A program made the position numbers and the translations under genes. Of a DNA stretch of 63,261 bases, positions 54,729 through 62,669 are shown in pieces. Position 1 is the stretch's first letter. Every line of letters begins with the position of its first letter. The notes under the pieces were generated by a model. The model saw only the letters and a program-made list of their open reading frames with translations, ran no database searches and was not told the DNA's origin. This DNA is from Microcoleus sp. LEGE 07076 (GTDB taxonomy: Bacteria; Cyanobacteriota; Cyanobacteriia; Cyanobacteriales; Microcoleaceae). The stretch is taken from contig NZ_JADEWV010000007.1 in assembly GCF_015207455.1 (NCBI RefSeq), positions 1 to 63,261 on the forward strand, in the 5' to 3' direction.

Positions 54729-55160
54729 AGTCAAGAAATTAGATTGTCTAGTGAACAGTTTCGATTGTGATGGGTCTGAGATTTGGTGCTTGAAACGATC
54801 GGCGGGTACTTTGAACTTAGGTTTTTGTGCAGGCGATTCCTGTTCGTTAATCTATTGATTCGGTCGTTGCAGCAAATAGCGCGTCAAGGATATCGTAGCG
54901 TGTCAAGGATATCGAGGTGGCCGTTCACAGCTTCAACATCTGGGGTCAGCGACATCCTTGGCGCGTCTCTCTCATCTTATAGAACGCATTCGAGCTCTTT
55001 TTAGCGATCGCGAGCCACAGTTTATCTGTAGCAGGACTTTAGGAAATTGGTTTTGTAGAGTGCAAGTATACTTTTTGGCTGAGTCTCGATTTGGTAAAGT
55101 AATGTTAAGCTGCATGGGGGTACAATCAACCTCTATAGCGTCGCACCTGTCTTTTCGCCC
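54729..55160. other. Intergenic gap
   Basis: A 19-bp direct repeat (AGCGCGTCAAGGATATCGT and a near copy, 54876-54914) lies here. The minus strand shows a short frame (MSLTPDVEAVNGHLDIL...) broken by that repeat, possibly a tiny gene relic. Nothing firm. Confidence 0.35.
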
Positions 55161-55886
55161 ATGTCTTCCGATCGCACATTGCTGATTTCGCGCTGTTTCC
55201 TGGCCACTTTGGGGACGCAGATGTTTTTGCACCACCAGCACCGGATGCCCCGAGAGAGTCCGGTGCTGGTGGTGAGCAATCACCGCAGTTTTTTAGATCC
55301 TATAGTGCTGACGGCGGCTTTGGGTGGATCGATCCGCTTTGCTTGTCATCACTACATGGGTCAAGTTCCGGTGATTCGGGAAGTTGTCACGACTTTTGGG
55401 GCTTTTCCCTTGGAAGCACCGGAACACCGACAGCAGCATTTTTTTTCTCAAGCGACAGGTTTGCTGCAAACTGGGGAGATGGTGGGGGTGTTTCCCGAGG
55501 GTGCAGAACCGATGGTGAAAGTTACTCAACCGAATGTTGTGGGGAAGTTTCAGCGGGGATTTGCTCATTTGGCTTTGCGGGCTCCGGTGCGGGATTTGGC
55601 GGTGTTGCCGGTGGCGATTGGTTCGATCGAGGAAAAGTCGGTGCGATCTGGCGTACCGCTGAAGTTGTTGAGTTTGTTCGATCCTTCCGAACCGCTGTTC
55701 GATCGTGGTGGGTGGCATCCTGTGATAGTTTATCAGCGAGTTAATGTTTTAATCGGTCGCCCTTACTGGATTACTGTCGATCGACAGCAGCAATATCGAG
55801 GCAAAAAAGCCAAAGCTGTTGTTGCTGAACTGACAGAGCACTGTCAGGGGGAGATTGCACAATTGCTCCAACGAGGGTGTTTGTAA
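55161..55886 (+). CDS. 1-acyl-glycerol-3-phosphate acyltransferase-like (PlsC family)
   Basis: A 241-aa acyltransferase: the catalytic NHRSFLD box (His41, Asp46), then GQVPVIREVVTTFGAFPLEA, and VGVFPEGAEPM (glycerol-phosphate-binding motif, about 109-119). It makes phosphatidic acid from lysophosphatidic acid, or acylates another alcohol; cyanobacteria have several paralogues and the exact acceptor is unknown. It precedes an alpha/beta hydrolase 90 bp downstream. Confidence 0.85.
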   Translation: MSSDRTLLISRCFLATLGTQMFLHHQHRMPRESPVLVVSNHRSFLDPIVLTAALGGSIRFACHHYMGQVPVIREVVTTFGAFPLEAPEHRQQHFFSQATGLLQTGEMVGVFPEGAEPMVKVTQPNVVGKFQRGFAHLALRAPVRDLAVLPVAIGSIEEKSVRSGVPLKLLSLFDPSEPLFDRGGWHPVIVYQRVNVLIGRPYWITVDRQQQYRGKKAKAVVAELTEHCQGEIAQLLQRGCL

Positions 55887-55925
55887 GTTGGTTGACTGTT
55901 GACTGTTGGCCGAACTCATATTTCC

Positions 55926-55957
55926 AATTCTTCAATTCTTCAATTCTTCAATTCTTC
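55926..55957. repeat. Octamer tandem repeat (AATTCTTC)x4
   Basis: Four perfect 8-bp units, 19 bp before the next gene's start codon, where a ribosome site would be; none is visible there. Confidence 0.85.
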
Positions 55958-55975
55958 AATCGATTGACTTGAATC

Positions 55976-56779
55976 ATGCCAAATGCTAGTAACAAGGTTC
56001 GTTTTCTAACCCCCAAACCGCCGATCGCCGATCGCCCTTTATTTATATTTCTGCCCGGTATGGATGGTAGCGGTTTGCTGCTGCGGCCGCAAATTTCTAA
56101 ATTGGCAAATCATTTCGACATTCGCTGCTTAAGTTTACCTGCTGACGATATGCCTAGTTGGGAGGTACTTGTCAGCGAAACAATTGCTTTAATTGAAGCT
56201 CAAAAGCAAGCTGGAAAGCAGCAGGTTTATCTGTGCGGGGAGTCATTTGGGGGCTGTTTAGCAATGAAAATTGTTTTAGAAGCTCCGCAATTGTGCGATC
56301 GACTAATTTTAGTGAATCCTGCTTCTTCATTCCGACAGCAGCCTTGGGTGCAGTGGGGTTCGCATCTAACTCAGTGGCTGCCGGCGAACCTTTATCCGCT
56401 GTCGGTAATTGGTTTGTTGCCGATATTAGCATCTTTAGGAAAGATTGGGCGCGATGACCGCCGCGCTTTGCTAGAAGCGATGCAAGCGGTACCCCAACAC
56501 ACGTCTGTGTGGAGATTGGCGTTAGTGCGATCGTTTGATGTTGATGAAAATCAGTTGCGCGGCATCCAACAGCAGACGTTAGTAATTGCTAGCGGTGCCG
56601 ATCGGCTGCTACCTTCTCTAGCAGAAGCGAAGCTTTTAGTCAAAGTAATTCCTAATGCTGAAATGGTGATGCTTGCTAAAAGCGGTCATGCTTGTTTGTT
56701 AGAAACAGATGTTGACATTTACGCGATTATGCAAGCTCGCAATTTTTTGACAGATCAATCATTAGTCAGTAGTCAGTAG
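55976..56779 (+). CDS. Alpha/beta hydrolase
   Basis: A 267-aa protein: FLPGMDGSGLLLRPQ (oxyanion region), LCGESFGGCLAMKI (serine nucleophile elbow), ASGADRLLPS (acid) and KSGHACLLETDVD (catalytic His). Related to the cyanobacterial/plant acyl-transfer or lipase-like hydrolases. It follows a PlsC-like gene, so a lipid substrate is possible. No good ribosome site before the ATG. Confidence 0.82.
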   Translation: MPNASNKVRFLTPKPPIADRPLFIFLPGMDGSGLLLRPQISKLANHFDIRCLSLPADDMPSWEVLVSETIALIEAQKQAGKQQVYLCGESFGGCLAMKIVLEAPQLCDRLILVNPASSFRQQPWVQWGSHLTQWLPANLYPLSVIGLLPILASLGKIGRDDRRALLEAMQAVPQHTSVWRLALVRSFDVDENQLRGIQQQTLVIASGADRLLPSLAEAKLLVKVIPNAEMVMLAKSGHACLLETDVDIYAIMQARNFLTDQSLVSSQ

Positions 56780-56782
56780 TCA

Positions 56783-56810
56783 GTTGTTAGTTGTTAGTTG
56801 TTAGTTGTTA
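56783..56810. repeat. Heptamer array (GTTGTTA)x4, left of a MITE
   Basis: Four perfect units. The complement (AACTAAC) is repeated three times at 57150-57170 on the other side of the MITE, and AGTCAGT/ACTGACT units extend both arrays. Confidence 0.85.
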
Positions 56811-56852
56811 GTTGGTAGGGGCGGTGCCAAGAGTACCCCGTTCCCGCCCTCT

Positions 56853-57024
56853 TACAGCATATTCCATGTATATGTGGTACACACCGCGGGCGAGATCCGT
56901 GTCAGGTGCGGATCCCTCCGTAAAGGAGCAAGTTATATCCAATATCTAGCAGATCCGCACCCGGAGGATTAATGTCACACAGTTAAGGCGGATACTGTAC
57001 TTCATAAACCTGGAATATGCTGTA
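56853..57024. mobile_element. MITE, 172 bp
   Basis: Perfect 14-bp inverted ends TACAGCATATTCCA (56853-56866) and TGGAATATGCTGTA (57011-57024); internally AGATCCG.GTC...GCGGATC also pairs. One arm is repeated at 36500-36527. No coding capacity. Confidence 0.75.
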
Positions 57025-57149
57025 GTAGTCAGTAGTTAGTTGTCATTTCTCACTTATGGGTCACTAGAAGCAAAATTACAGATTGAGCGATCGATAAAGT
57101 TCGTATCCAAACTAACCAGACCGTCACTCAAAAGTGCCTGGAGACAAGC

Positions 57150-57200
57150 AACTAACAACTAACAACTAACAACTGACTACTGACTACTGACTACTGACTA
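57150..57200. repeat. Heptamer arrays (AACTAAC)x3 and (TACTGAC), right of a MITE
   Basis: Inverted counterpart of the array at 56783-56810. It runs up to the stop codon of the DUF2996 gene. Confidence 0.8.
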
Positions 57201-57755
57201 ATTAAGATCCAGCCATTTTTGAGCGTTAAGCCGCTGGACGACTCCAAACACCATGAGGTCGAGAGTAATCTTGCGCTCGTCTATCAAAAAAGGCTCTAAA
57301 GTGCTGGTGTTGGTATTATTTTCAGCACAGGAAAACGCCCTTTGACTTTGAATATTTTCTTGAGGAAAATACAGGTTAAATTGGCGCTGACCTTCTTGGA
57401 ATTTACCAATTACTTGCCAGCAATCTCCAGCGGAACTCATGCCAGCAATGGGGAGTTTTTGCTTGGCAAAACGCACCTCTAAATCCTGAACGCCCTGCTT
57501 AGTCAAAGCAGTTTGCAAGGCGGGCAAATAATCTTGTTGAATAAATTCCGCAAAAGGCTTGTCTTCAACAGCAGGTGCTTTTTCTTTTTTAGCTTTAGCT
57601 GGGGGCTTTTCGCCGTCAGCTTGGGCTGCGGGCTTTTTAGTTTTAGCTGGGGGCTTGTCGGTTGTCTCGGGTGCGTCGGAACTCGGGGCGTTCTCGATCG
57701 AAGCACTGGGACTTTCTGATTCGCCAGCGGTAGGATTTTGCGATTCTTCTGGCAT
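57198..57755 (-). CDS. DUF2996 family protein
   Basis: 185 aa from ATG 57755 (GAGGAA upstream). The N-terminal 75 residues are low complexity (Ser, Pro, Lys, with repeated KPPAK/KAKK). The C-terminal DUF2996 domain includes FAEFIQQDYLPALQTALTKQ, GVQDLEVRFAKQKLPI, WQVIGKFQEGQRQFNLYF and SCAENNTNTSTLEPFLIDER. The family is restricted to cyanobacteria and plastids, function unknown. Confidence 0.85.
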   Translation of the reverse strand: MPEESQNPTAGESESPSASIENAPSSDAPETTDKPPAKTKKPAAQADGEKPPAKAKKEKAPAVEDKPFAEFIQQDYLPALQTALTKQGVQDLEVRFAKQKLPIAGMSSAGDCWQVIGKFQEGQRQFNLYFPQENIQSQRAFSCAENNTNTSTLEPFLIDERKITLDLMVFGVVQRLNAQKWLDLN

Positions 57756-57927
57756 TAACGGTTCCTCGTAAAAACGATCGGTAAGAGTTGTGAGTTGAGT
57801 TCCGGGCGATTGATCGAGTCGATCGCACACACATTTTATCGAAAACCCAGCTTAAAGAATTGCGAGTCAAAAAAATTTGCACTCAAAACACTTGCAGGTG
57901 CGCCAAATCATAACTCCCGTGCTGATG

Positions 57928-58815
57928 CTAAATCTCAGCGACAGCTCGTTCAATCAAACGGCGGGCCAAAGTTTGAACGCCTGTGTGTTCGTAGTAATTG
58001 GTAGTCACGTCGAGGAATGCCCCCACATAGTCCACCTTGTCAGCAGAAAATTCCACAACATTTTGTAAGTTGCCGAGTACGTTTTGGGGAGTCAAACCTC
58101 GATCGCTGACAAAAGAACCCATCCAGCCAGAAACTGAGCTAAAGCTTTCCCCAATAAAGCCTAACTTGCCTCCTGGGCTTTCACCAGGAATGCTATCTTT
58201 GATTGCATTAAACGATTGATTCTCTTGCAAATCGCTTGGGGAAAGCTTCTGAATCCAAGACTGAGTTGCCAGGATAAAGTCTGGGCCCAGGGGAATCAAA
58301 CCATCAAAGCAAACCAAAGCCGCCATCCGCATCAGTGATTCGCCGCCGTAGTCGGCCAAAGCACCAGCAAAATCGCCGATGCTGTCGCCGGGAATGCCGT
58401 TGATTTGGCAAAAAGCTAGTAACTCAACGACTAATTTCAAAGAAAGGTCGATCGTTTGAAGCTTTTCCGGCTTAGGGGTGAGATTGCCGAGGAAGCCCAA
58501 CAACGGCACTTTTTCCGAGACTTTGTTCGCCAGAGCAGCAGCACCTAGAGCCTTGTCGCTATTGTCGATCGTTTGGTACAGCCAGAGAGCGCGCTGATAG
58601 CCTTCAGACTTATCGTTGTAGAGATAGATAGCCCGATCGCCAATTTGCTGGATCATTTCTTCATCTGTTTCGCCAGTAACGGTGCGAATGGTATTTTCAA
58701 AACCAATTAAATTGTTCCACTCACCGGGTACAACAAAGTCAAGGGCTCTGAGAGCTTTGACAGTCAAGTTGTCCTTAGGCAGTTGATCGACTAATTCAAA
58801 GATGGAATTGCTCAC
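57928..58815 (-). CDS. Cyanobacterial conserved hypothetical protein
   Basis: 295 aa starting at GTG 58815, with AAGGAG six bases upstream. All-helical in appearance: VPGEWNNLIGFENTIRTVTG, AIYLYNDKSEGYQRALWLYQ, LLGFLGNLTPKPEKLQTIDL, and the end THTGVQTLARRLIERAV-like EHTGVQTLARRLIERAVAEI. No known catalytic motif. I recognise it only as a cyanobacterial family of unknown function. Confidence 0.75.
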   Translation of the reverse strand: MSNSIFELVDQLPKDNLTVKALRALDFVVPGEWNNLIGFENTIRTVTGETDEEMIQQIGDRAIYLYNDKSEGYQRALWLYQTIDNSDKALGAAALANKVSEKVPLLGFLGNLTPKPEKLQTIDLSLKLVVELLAFCQINGIPGDSIGDFAGALADYGGESLMRMAALVCFDGLIPLGPDFILATQSWIQKLSPSDLQENQSFNAIKDSIPGESPGGKLGFIGESFSSVSGWMGSFVSDRGLTPQNVLGNLQNVVEFSADKVDYVGAFLDVTTNYYEHTGVQTLARRLIERAVAEI

Positions 58816-58953
58816 AACAGGCTCCTTGTAGTTTAACGGGGATTAAAAGTATCGCCAGACACTTTCAGAAAATCTCACAAATTCAGGGAAACAGACTTTG
58901 TGGAAACAGCGCCAGACTAGAGTCAGGCGCGGGCTTTTACAGATATCTCGTCG

Positions 58954-59508
58954 CTATTTGACACTAGCGAGGCCGCCGAGGTTAAATTTTGACAGCCAAG
59001 CTTCGCGATCGCTAGCACTAAAAGAGGGATCGCGGGATTGAACTTTCACCTGATAGCGATTTGCCACCAAAACAGCAGTGATATTAGCGCCCTGACTAAC
59101 GGCGGGATAGCCGCCAATTTTCTTGGTACTTTGCTTAAATTTTGCCCCAGCCGAGGGGTTGCCGGCGATGTCGTTGATTGACAGCATCGCCACATTTTTA
59201 CCGCCTTTGTTCAACTTAGCTTCAGCAAAACCGGATTTTTCTTGAGCGAAGACGCGATCGAATCCGCCGCCAGATGAGGGGAAATATTTATTTAATTTGC
59301 CACCTGCGACGGCCTTTTTGGGCAGGTTTTGATTTTGAGCCGTTGATTTATCAGCCTTTGTCTGCTTTGCGCTACCAGGTTTTTGGGTACTTTCCTGCTG
59401 GGCTTGATCCCAGCGAGAGGGCGCCTGAGTCTGACCGCAGGAAGTCACGAGCAGAAGTACCGAGATCAGGAATGGAGCTAAGATTCGGCGTGCGGGGGGA
59501 AATTGCAT
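58954..59508 (-). CDS. Probable lipoprotein
   Basis: 184 aa from ATG 59508 (GAGGAGAGAGCG directly upstream). A lipoprotein signal peptide (FPPARRILAPFLISVLLLVT) ends in a lipobox LVTSC, giving a lipid-modified Cys. A Gln/Lys-rich linker and a small domain follow (GFDRVFAQEKSGFAEAKLNK, MLSINDIAGNPSAGAKF, GGYPAVSQGANITAVLVANR, FSASDREAWLSKFNL). Located at the membrane; function unknown. Confidence 0.82.
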   Translation of the reverse strand: MQFPPARRILAPFLISVLLLVTSCGQTQAPSRWDQAQQESTQKPGSAKQTKADKSTAQNQNLPKKAVAGGKLNKYFPSSGGGFDRVFAQEKSGFAEAKLNKGGKNVAMLSINDIAGNPSAGAKFKQSTKKIGGYPAVSQGANITAVLVANRYQVKVQSRDPSFSASDREAWLSKFNLGGLASVK

Positions 59509-59962
59509 CGCTCTCTCCTCATGAATAGGTTTCCATAACAATTGTGGCTCATAATTTGGCAATTTGTCTTCCTCAAAAAGCTAATTTGTGTTGTTTGTAA
59601 AAAAAACCTCTGCCCGCAGACAGAGGATTTTTTGGCAATTGCGAGTTTTCACCGAACAAAACAGAAAGATTGCTCCACAGATAAATTCTGGGGATTGGGC
59701 AAACAAACTAAGTTAGTCCTGGACGCACGGGCGGTCATCACCTTGTTTTTTTACGAAAATACGGCTGTTGCAGTCTACAGTAACGATAAAAAACTCAGGT
59801 TTAAGGGGCTTAATGCGTCCAGGACTTTAAGTTTTTCGATCGACAGCAATCTCAAAACAATTTGCTAATTTTCCCGAAATTTATCTAGAGGTTTCAGAGC
59901 AATTTGCGGTCACTGGTGCTGTTTGGGCCTTCTAACTGAGGTGTTGCTCGATCGGGCAAGGC
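59509..59962. other. Intergenic gap with a MITE copy
   Basis: Apart from the MITE at 59716-59826, the stretch shows a CTCTGCCCGCAGACAGAG hairpin (59611-59628). No gene seen. Confidence 0.5.
59716..59826. mobile_element. MITE, 111 bp, copy 2
   Basis: Same perfect 13-bp ends as 49354-49464 (AGTCCTGGACGCA at 59716-59728, TGCGTCCAGGACT at 59814-59826) and exactly the same length; the interior shares the T-run, ACGAAAATAC and GTTGCAG. Confidence 0.8.
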
Positions 59963-60079
59963 TCAGGCGTCGCTTTCAATGTAGATAAACAACAAACCCA
60001 TTACCACAACTGGCATCAGCCAGGTAATTAGCGGAATCAAAATCCAAGGCAAGAAAGAGGCAGCGTAGGTACCTGTCAT
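59963..60079 (-). CDS. psaI: Photosystem I subunit VIII (PsaI)
   Basis: A 38-aa one-helix thylakoid protein that sits next to PsaL at the trimer centre of photosystem I. It starts [17 protein letters not shown], continues with a helix ending [16 protein letters not shown]; the SFLPWI and IYIE ends are typical of PsaI. It lies 57 bp downstream of psaL in the same direction, so the two form one operon. Confidence 0.93.
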   Translation of the reverse strand: MTGTYAASFLPWILIPLITWLMPVVVMGLLFIYIESDA

Positions 60080-60136
60080 GTGAAATTCTCCAAACTAAAG
60101 TTAGTGTGTTCCAACAGGGATATTGAGGAGTGAAGT

Positions 60137-60646
60137 TTAGTTGTTGACTAAACCGCGGAAAATGGCATCAACGCCCTTAAAGTTTTCCAGTAAGAAGTAG
60201 GCAGCAAAGACACCGCTCATGCCGCCAATGAAGAAACCAGCGGTCAACTGACTCCATCCTTCAGCATTTCTGAGGGAATCGGGAGTCATGGGATTAGCAC
60301 TGGGGTAGCTGGTGTTGTCTTGCTTGAAAGAGACCAAACCGTAAGCAGACATACCTAGTGTGCCTAGTAGAACTATGACGAGGGCTGTAATTAGTCCGCC
60401 AAGATTAGCTGCTTCAGGATAATCCCGCAGGGGCCCCAAGACGATTTCCGGGCCGACGAGAAAATAGCCGTGTGCCAAACCGATTTCTAGACCTCGAACT
60501 AGGGGCGAGAGTCCTTTGCGGTAGGCCGGCAAGTTCCCGATGAATGCTTTGGTGAAATCAGAAGCACTGATGGGAGTTGCTAGATGACCCGTGAAGGGGT
60601 CGCCGTTAAAGGGTTTAATAAGCTCTGCATCTCTGGGATCGGCCAT
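60137..60646 (-). CDS. psaL: Photosystem I subunit XI (PsaL)
   Basis: 169 aa from ATG 60646. PsaL lies at the trimer interface of photosystem I and binds chlorophyll. Motifs: FNGDPFTGHLATPISASDF, NLPAYRKGLSPLVRGLEIGL, AHGYFLVGP, LGPLRDYPEAANLGGLITAL, EGWSQLTAGFFIGGMSG, with helices at about 75-100 and 130-152. It looks like the PsaL type of trimer-forming cyanobacteria, from memory. psaI follows. Confidence 0.96.
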   Translation of the reverse strand: MADPRDAELIKPFNGDPFTGHLATPISASDFTKAFIGNLPAYRKGLSPLVRGLEIGLAHGYFLVGPEIVLGPLRDYPEAANLGGLITALVIVLLGTLGMSAYGLVSFKQDNTSYPSANPMTPDSLRNAEGWSQLTAGFFIGGMSGVFAAYFLLENFKGVDAIFRGLVNN

Positions 60647-60760
60647 ATTCTCTTTTTCCTCGCTGTGCGTAAATTTTGAGGCGTTCAAGTCATATTTTAC
60701 GCAGGGACGTGTTTCCTATTTGCATAATTGGCACGGAGCTTTAGAAAAGTTCACTATTCT

Positions 60761-61477
60761 TTAGTTTTCGGAAGAATTTTTCTTTTGTCCTCTATACCAG
60801 AAAGCGAGTCGATCGGGCGACACTCCCAAAAAATAAGCAATAATTACTATTTGATTGATAGCAGTGGTTTTGAGTACCCCAAGCTGCTGCCAGCGGCGGT
60901 CGGAGGTCAGCACTGGCTGGGGCAATATGACGATGTGGCCTTGTTTTTTCAATCGGCGCACGAATTCAAAGTCTTCCATTAGGGGTAAGTCGGGAAAACC
61001 GCCGATTTTTTCAAAAGTAGCTGAATAGAGGAAAATGGCTTGATCGCCGTAGGGCATTTGGAGAAAGTTCGATCGACAGTTTACCCCTGTTTCTACCAGT
61101 CGCAGACACAGCCTGCGGGCGTCAATCTTGAGTTCAAACGCTCCCCCGACAGTGTGGGGTTTTGCTAGTGCTCGGCGCGCGCCAGAGTCGTAGCCACGAG
61201 GCAAAAGAGTGTCGGCGTGGAGAAACAGCAGGATATCTCCAGTAGCCGAGGCGGCACCTGCATTCATTTGGGTAGCGCGGCCAGGGGCAGTAGAGATAAC
61301 TCGCACGCCCAAAGATTGGGCTAGAGATGCGGTTCCATCGCTGCTGCCGCCGTCGGCGACAATGATTTCAACATTTTTAGCATTTCGGGCGGTGGAGATG
61401 ACTGGGGCGATCGTAGGTGCTTCGTTTAAGGCTGGAATAATAATCGAAATTTTGAGATTCGGATTTTCTGATAGCAT
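60761..61477 (-). CDS. GT2-family glycosyltransferase, TIGR04283 (arsenosugar-type)
   Basis: A 238-aa GT-A enzyme: ISIIIPALNEAPTIAPVI at the start, VEIIVADGGSSDGT, GRATQMNAGAASATGDILLF then LHADTLLP (D-x-D-like), GGAFELKID, MEDFEFVRRLKKQG. This pattern matches the TIGR04283 group, found near arsenosugar genes. A TIGR04282-type gene lies about 575 bp upstream in the same direction. The third partner (ArsM methyltransferase) is not in the window. Confidence 0.87.
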   Translation of the reverse strand: MLSENPNLKISIIIPALNEAPTIAPVISTARNAKNVEIIVADGGSSDGTASLAQSLGVRVISTAPGRATQMNAGAASATGDILLFLHADTLLPRGYDSGARRALAKPHTVGGAFELKIDARRLCLRLVETGVNCRSNFLQMPYGDQAIFLYSATFEKIGGFPDLPLMEDFEFVRRLKKQGHIVILPQPVLTSDRRWQQLGVLKTTAINQIVIIAYFLGVSPDRLAFWYRGQKKNSSEN

Positions 61478-61562
61478 ACAGCATCAAGCAGCCCGCGAGA
61501 GAGATGGCGGGTTTTGTACAAAACTTATAGCAATCCTAAATGATTCACAAAGTTTGTAGGGG

Positions 61563-61711
61563 TAAGCTGTGGAGCATTTAAACCACTAACGAGGCCTGTA
61601 GGGTGCCACGGCTCGTAGGCGTAAGCCGGGGCGAAGCCATCGCTTACTAGGCAAGGGAAACGCTGCGGGCCGTGGCACCCTACAATACTATTTTAAATGC
61701 TCCACAGCTTA
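61563..61711. mobile_element. 149-bp nested inverted-repeat element
   Basis: Outer arms 61563-61582 and 61692-61711 are a perfect 20-bp inverted repeat. Inner arms 61598-61612 and 61669-61683 (GTAGGGTGCCACGGC and its complement) are a second perfect 15-bp pair. No coding capacity. The gap to 62051 also carries AGAAACCGGGTTTCT palindromes (61786-61800 and near 61845). Confidence 0.75.
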
Positions 61712-62051
61712 GTGCCCCCGTGCCTACCCTCGACCGGGGCTGTTATTTCACAGCTTCCGACAGTTTTAGGTTTTAGGCATGGAGTACAGAAACCGGGTTT
61801 CTACGAGTTTTGGGTTGAGTTGCCAAATATAGCAACAAACCGGGTTTCTACTTGAGGGACGAGTTGCAGTCGATGCTAAATTTTGGCTTTTTGTCGCGCT
61901 TGCGACTATTGTCGCAAGCGCTGTCTAACCGCTGCATTCGGTCAGACAAATACACTTACTATATTATGACCTTATGGTTTCACAATCAAGTGTTTTTAAT
62001 TAATTAAATATGATAATTACTAATGAATTACCTCGCCTCAATATAGTTTAG

Positions 62052-62669
62052 TTATTTCAACATCTTCATATCTAAACCGAGCAAATCCTCGGGTAAATCG
62101 ATATCTGCCAGAGTAGGAAGAGTGGCAATTTTCAGAGCGAGGTTTTTGGCGATCGCCCGCGTAGAAGCAAATACGTCATCAGTTCCCCAGTTAATGCCGC
62201 CAAACAATTCCGGTACCGATCGCCGCAGCCCGATCAGATAATAACCTCCGTCTTTTGCCGGGCCCAAAACTAAATCGTGCTGGCTGAGTTTGTCAAAAGC
62301 TTGTGCCATGATTTCTGGTTTCAGATCGGGACAATCAGTGCCGATAATTACAGTTTTTTCAACCCCTGAATCAAAAGATTTTTGAAACGCAAAGACCATT
62401 CTGGCACCCAAATCGCCGTCGATTTGATTTTGATAAATAACATCTGTTCCCAACCAGTCTTGCATCAGTTGTTGGGTGCCGCCTGTGTGGTGAATTTCAA
62501 CTGATAATCGGCGGTTTTGTTGGAGAGAGAGTGTGCGGGCGATCGTCCTTTGGGCCATCAAGCGGTGAAGATTGGCAGCACCTTGTTTGCCCAACACTGG
62601 AATTAATCGAGTTTTGGTTTTTCCCGGTTCGGGATAACGCGTGAAAACAATCACTTTTTCTGAAATCAT
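62052..62669 (-). CDS. TIGR04282-family (DUF2064) glycosyltransferase, arsenosugar-type
   Basis: A 205-aa protein: IVFTRYPEPGKTKTRLIPVLGKQGAANLH at the start (nucleotide-sugar-transferase-like loop), VIIGTDCPDLKPEIMAQAF and LVLGPAKDGGYYLIGL. This is the DUF2064/TIGR04282 pattern seen beside TIGR04283 glycosyltransferases. Both probably act in one sugar pathway, though arsenosugar synthesis is an inference from the family name. Confidence 0.87.
   Translation of the reverse strand: MISEKVIVFTRYPEPGKTKTRLIPVLGKQGAANLHRLMAQRTIARTLSLQQNRRLSVEIHHTGGTQQLMQDWLGTDVIYQNQIDGDLGARMVFAFQKSFDSGVEKTVIIGTDCPDLKPEIMAQAFDKLSQHDLVLGPAKDGGYYLIGLRRSVPELFGGINWGTDDVFASTRAIAKNLALKIATLPTLADIDLPEDLLGLDMKMLK

Noticed and set aside
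54869-54970. Minus-strand short frame MSLTPDVEAVNGHLDIL
   Set aside because: Looks protein-like and is broken by a 19-bp duplication, but it is too short to assign; kept only as a note in the gap entry.
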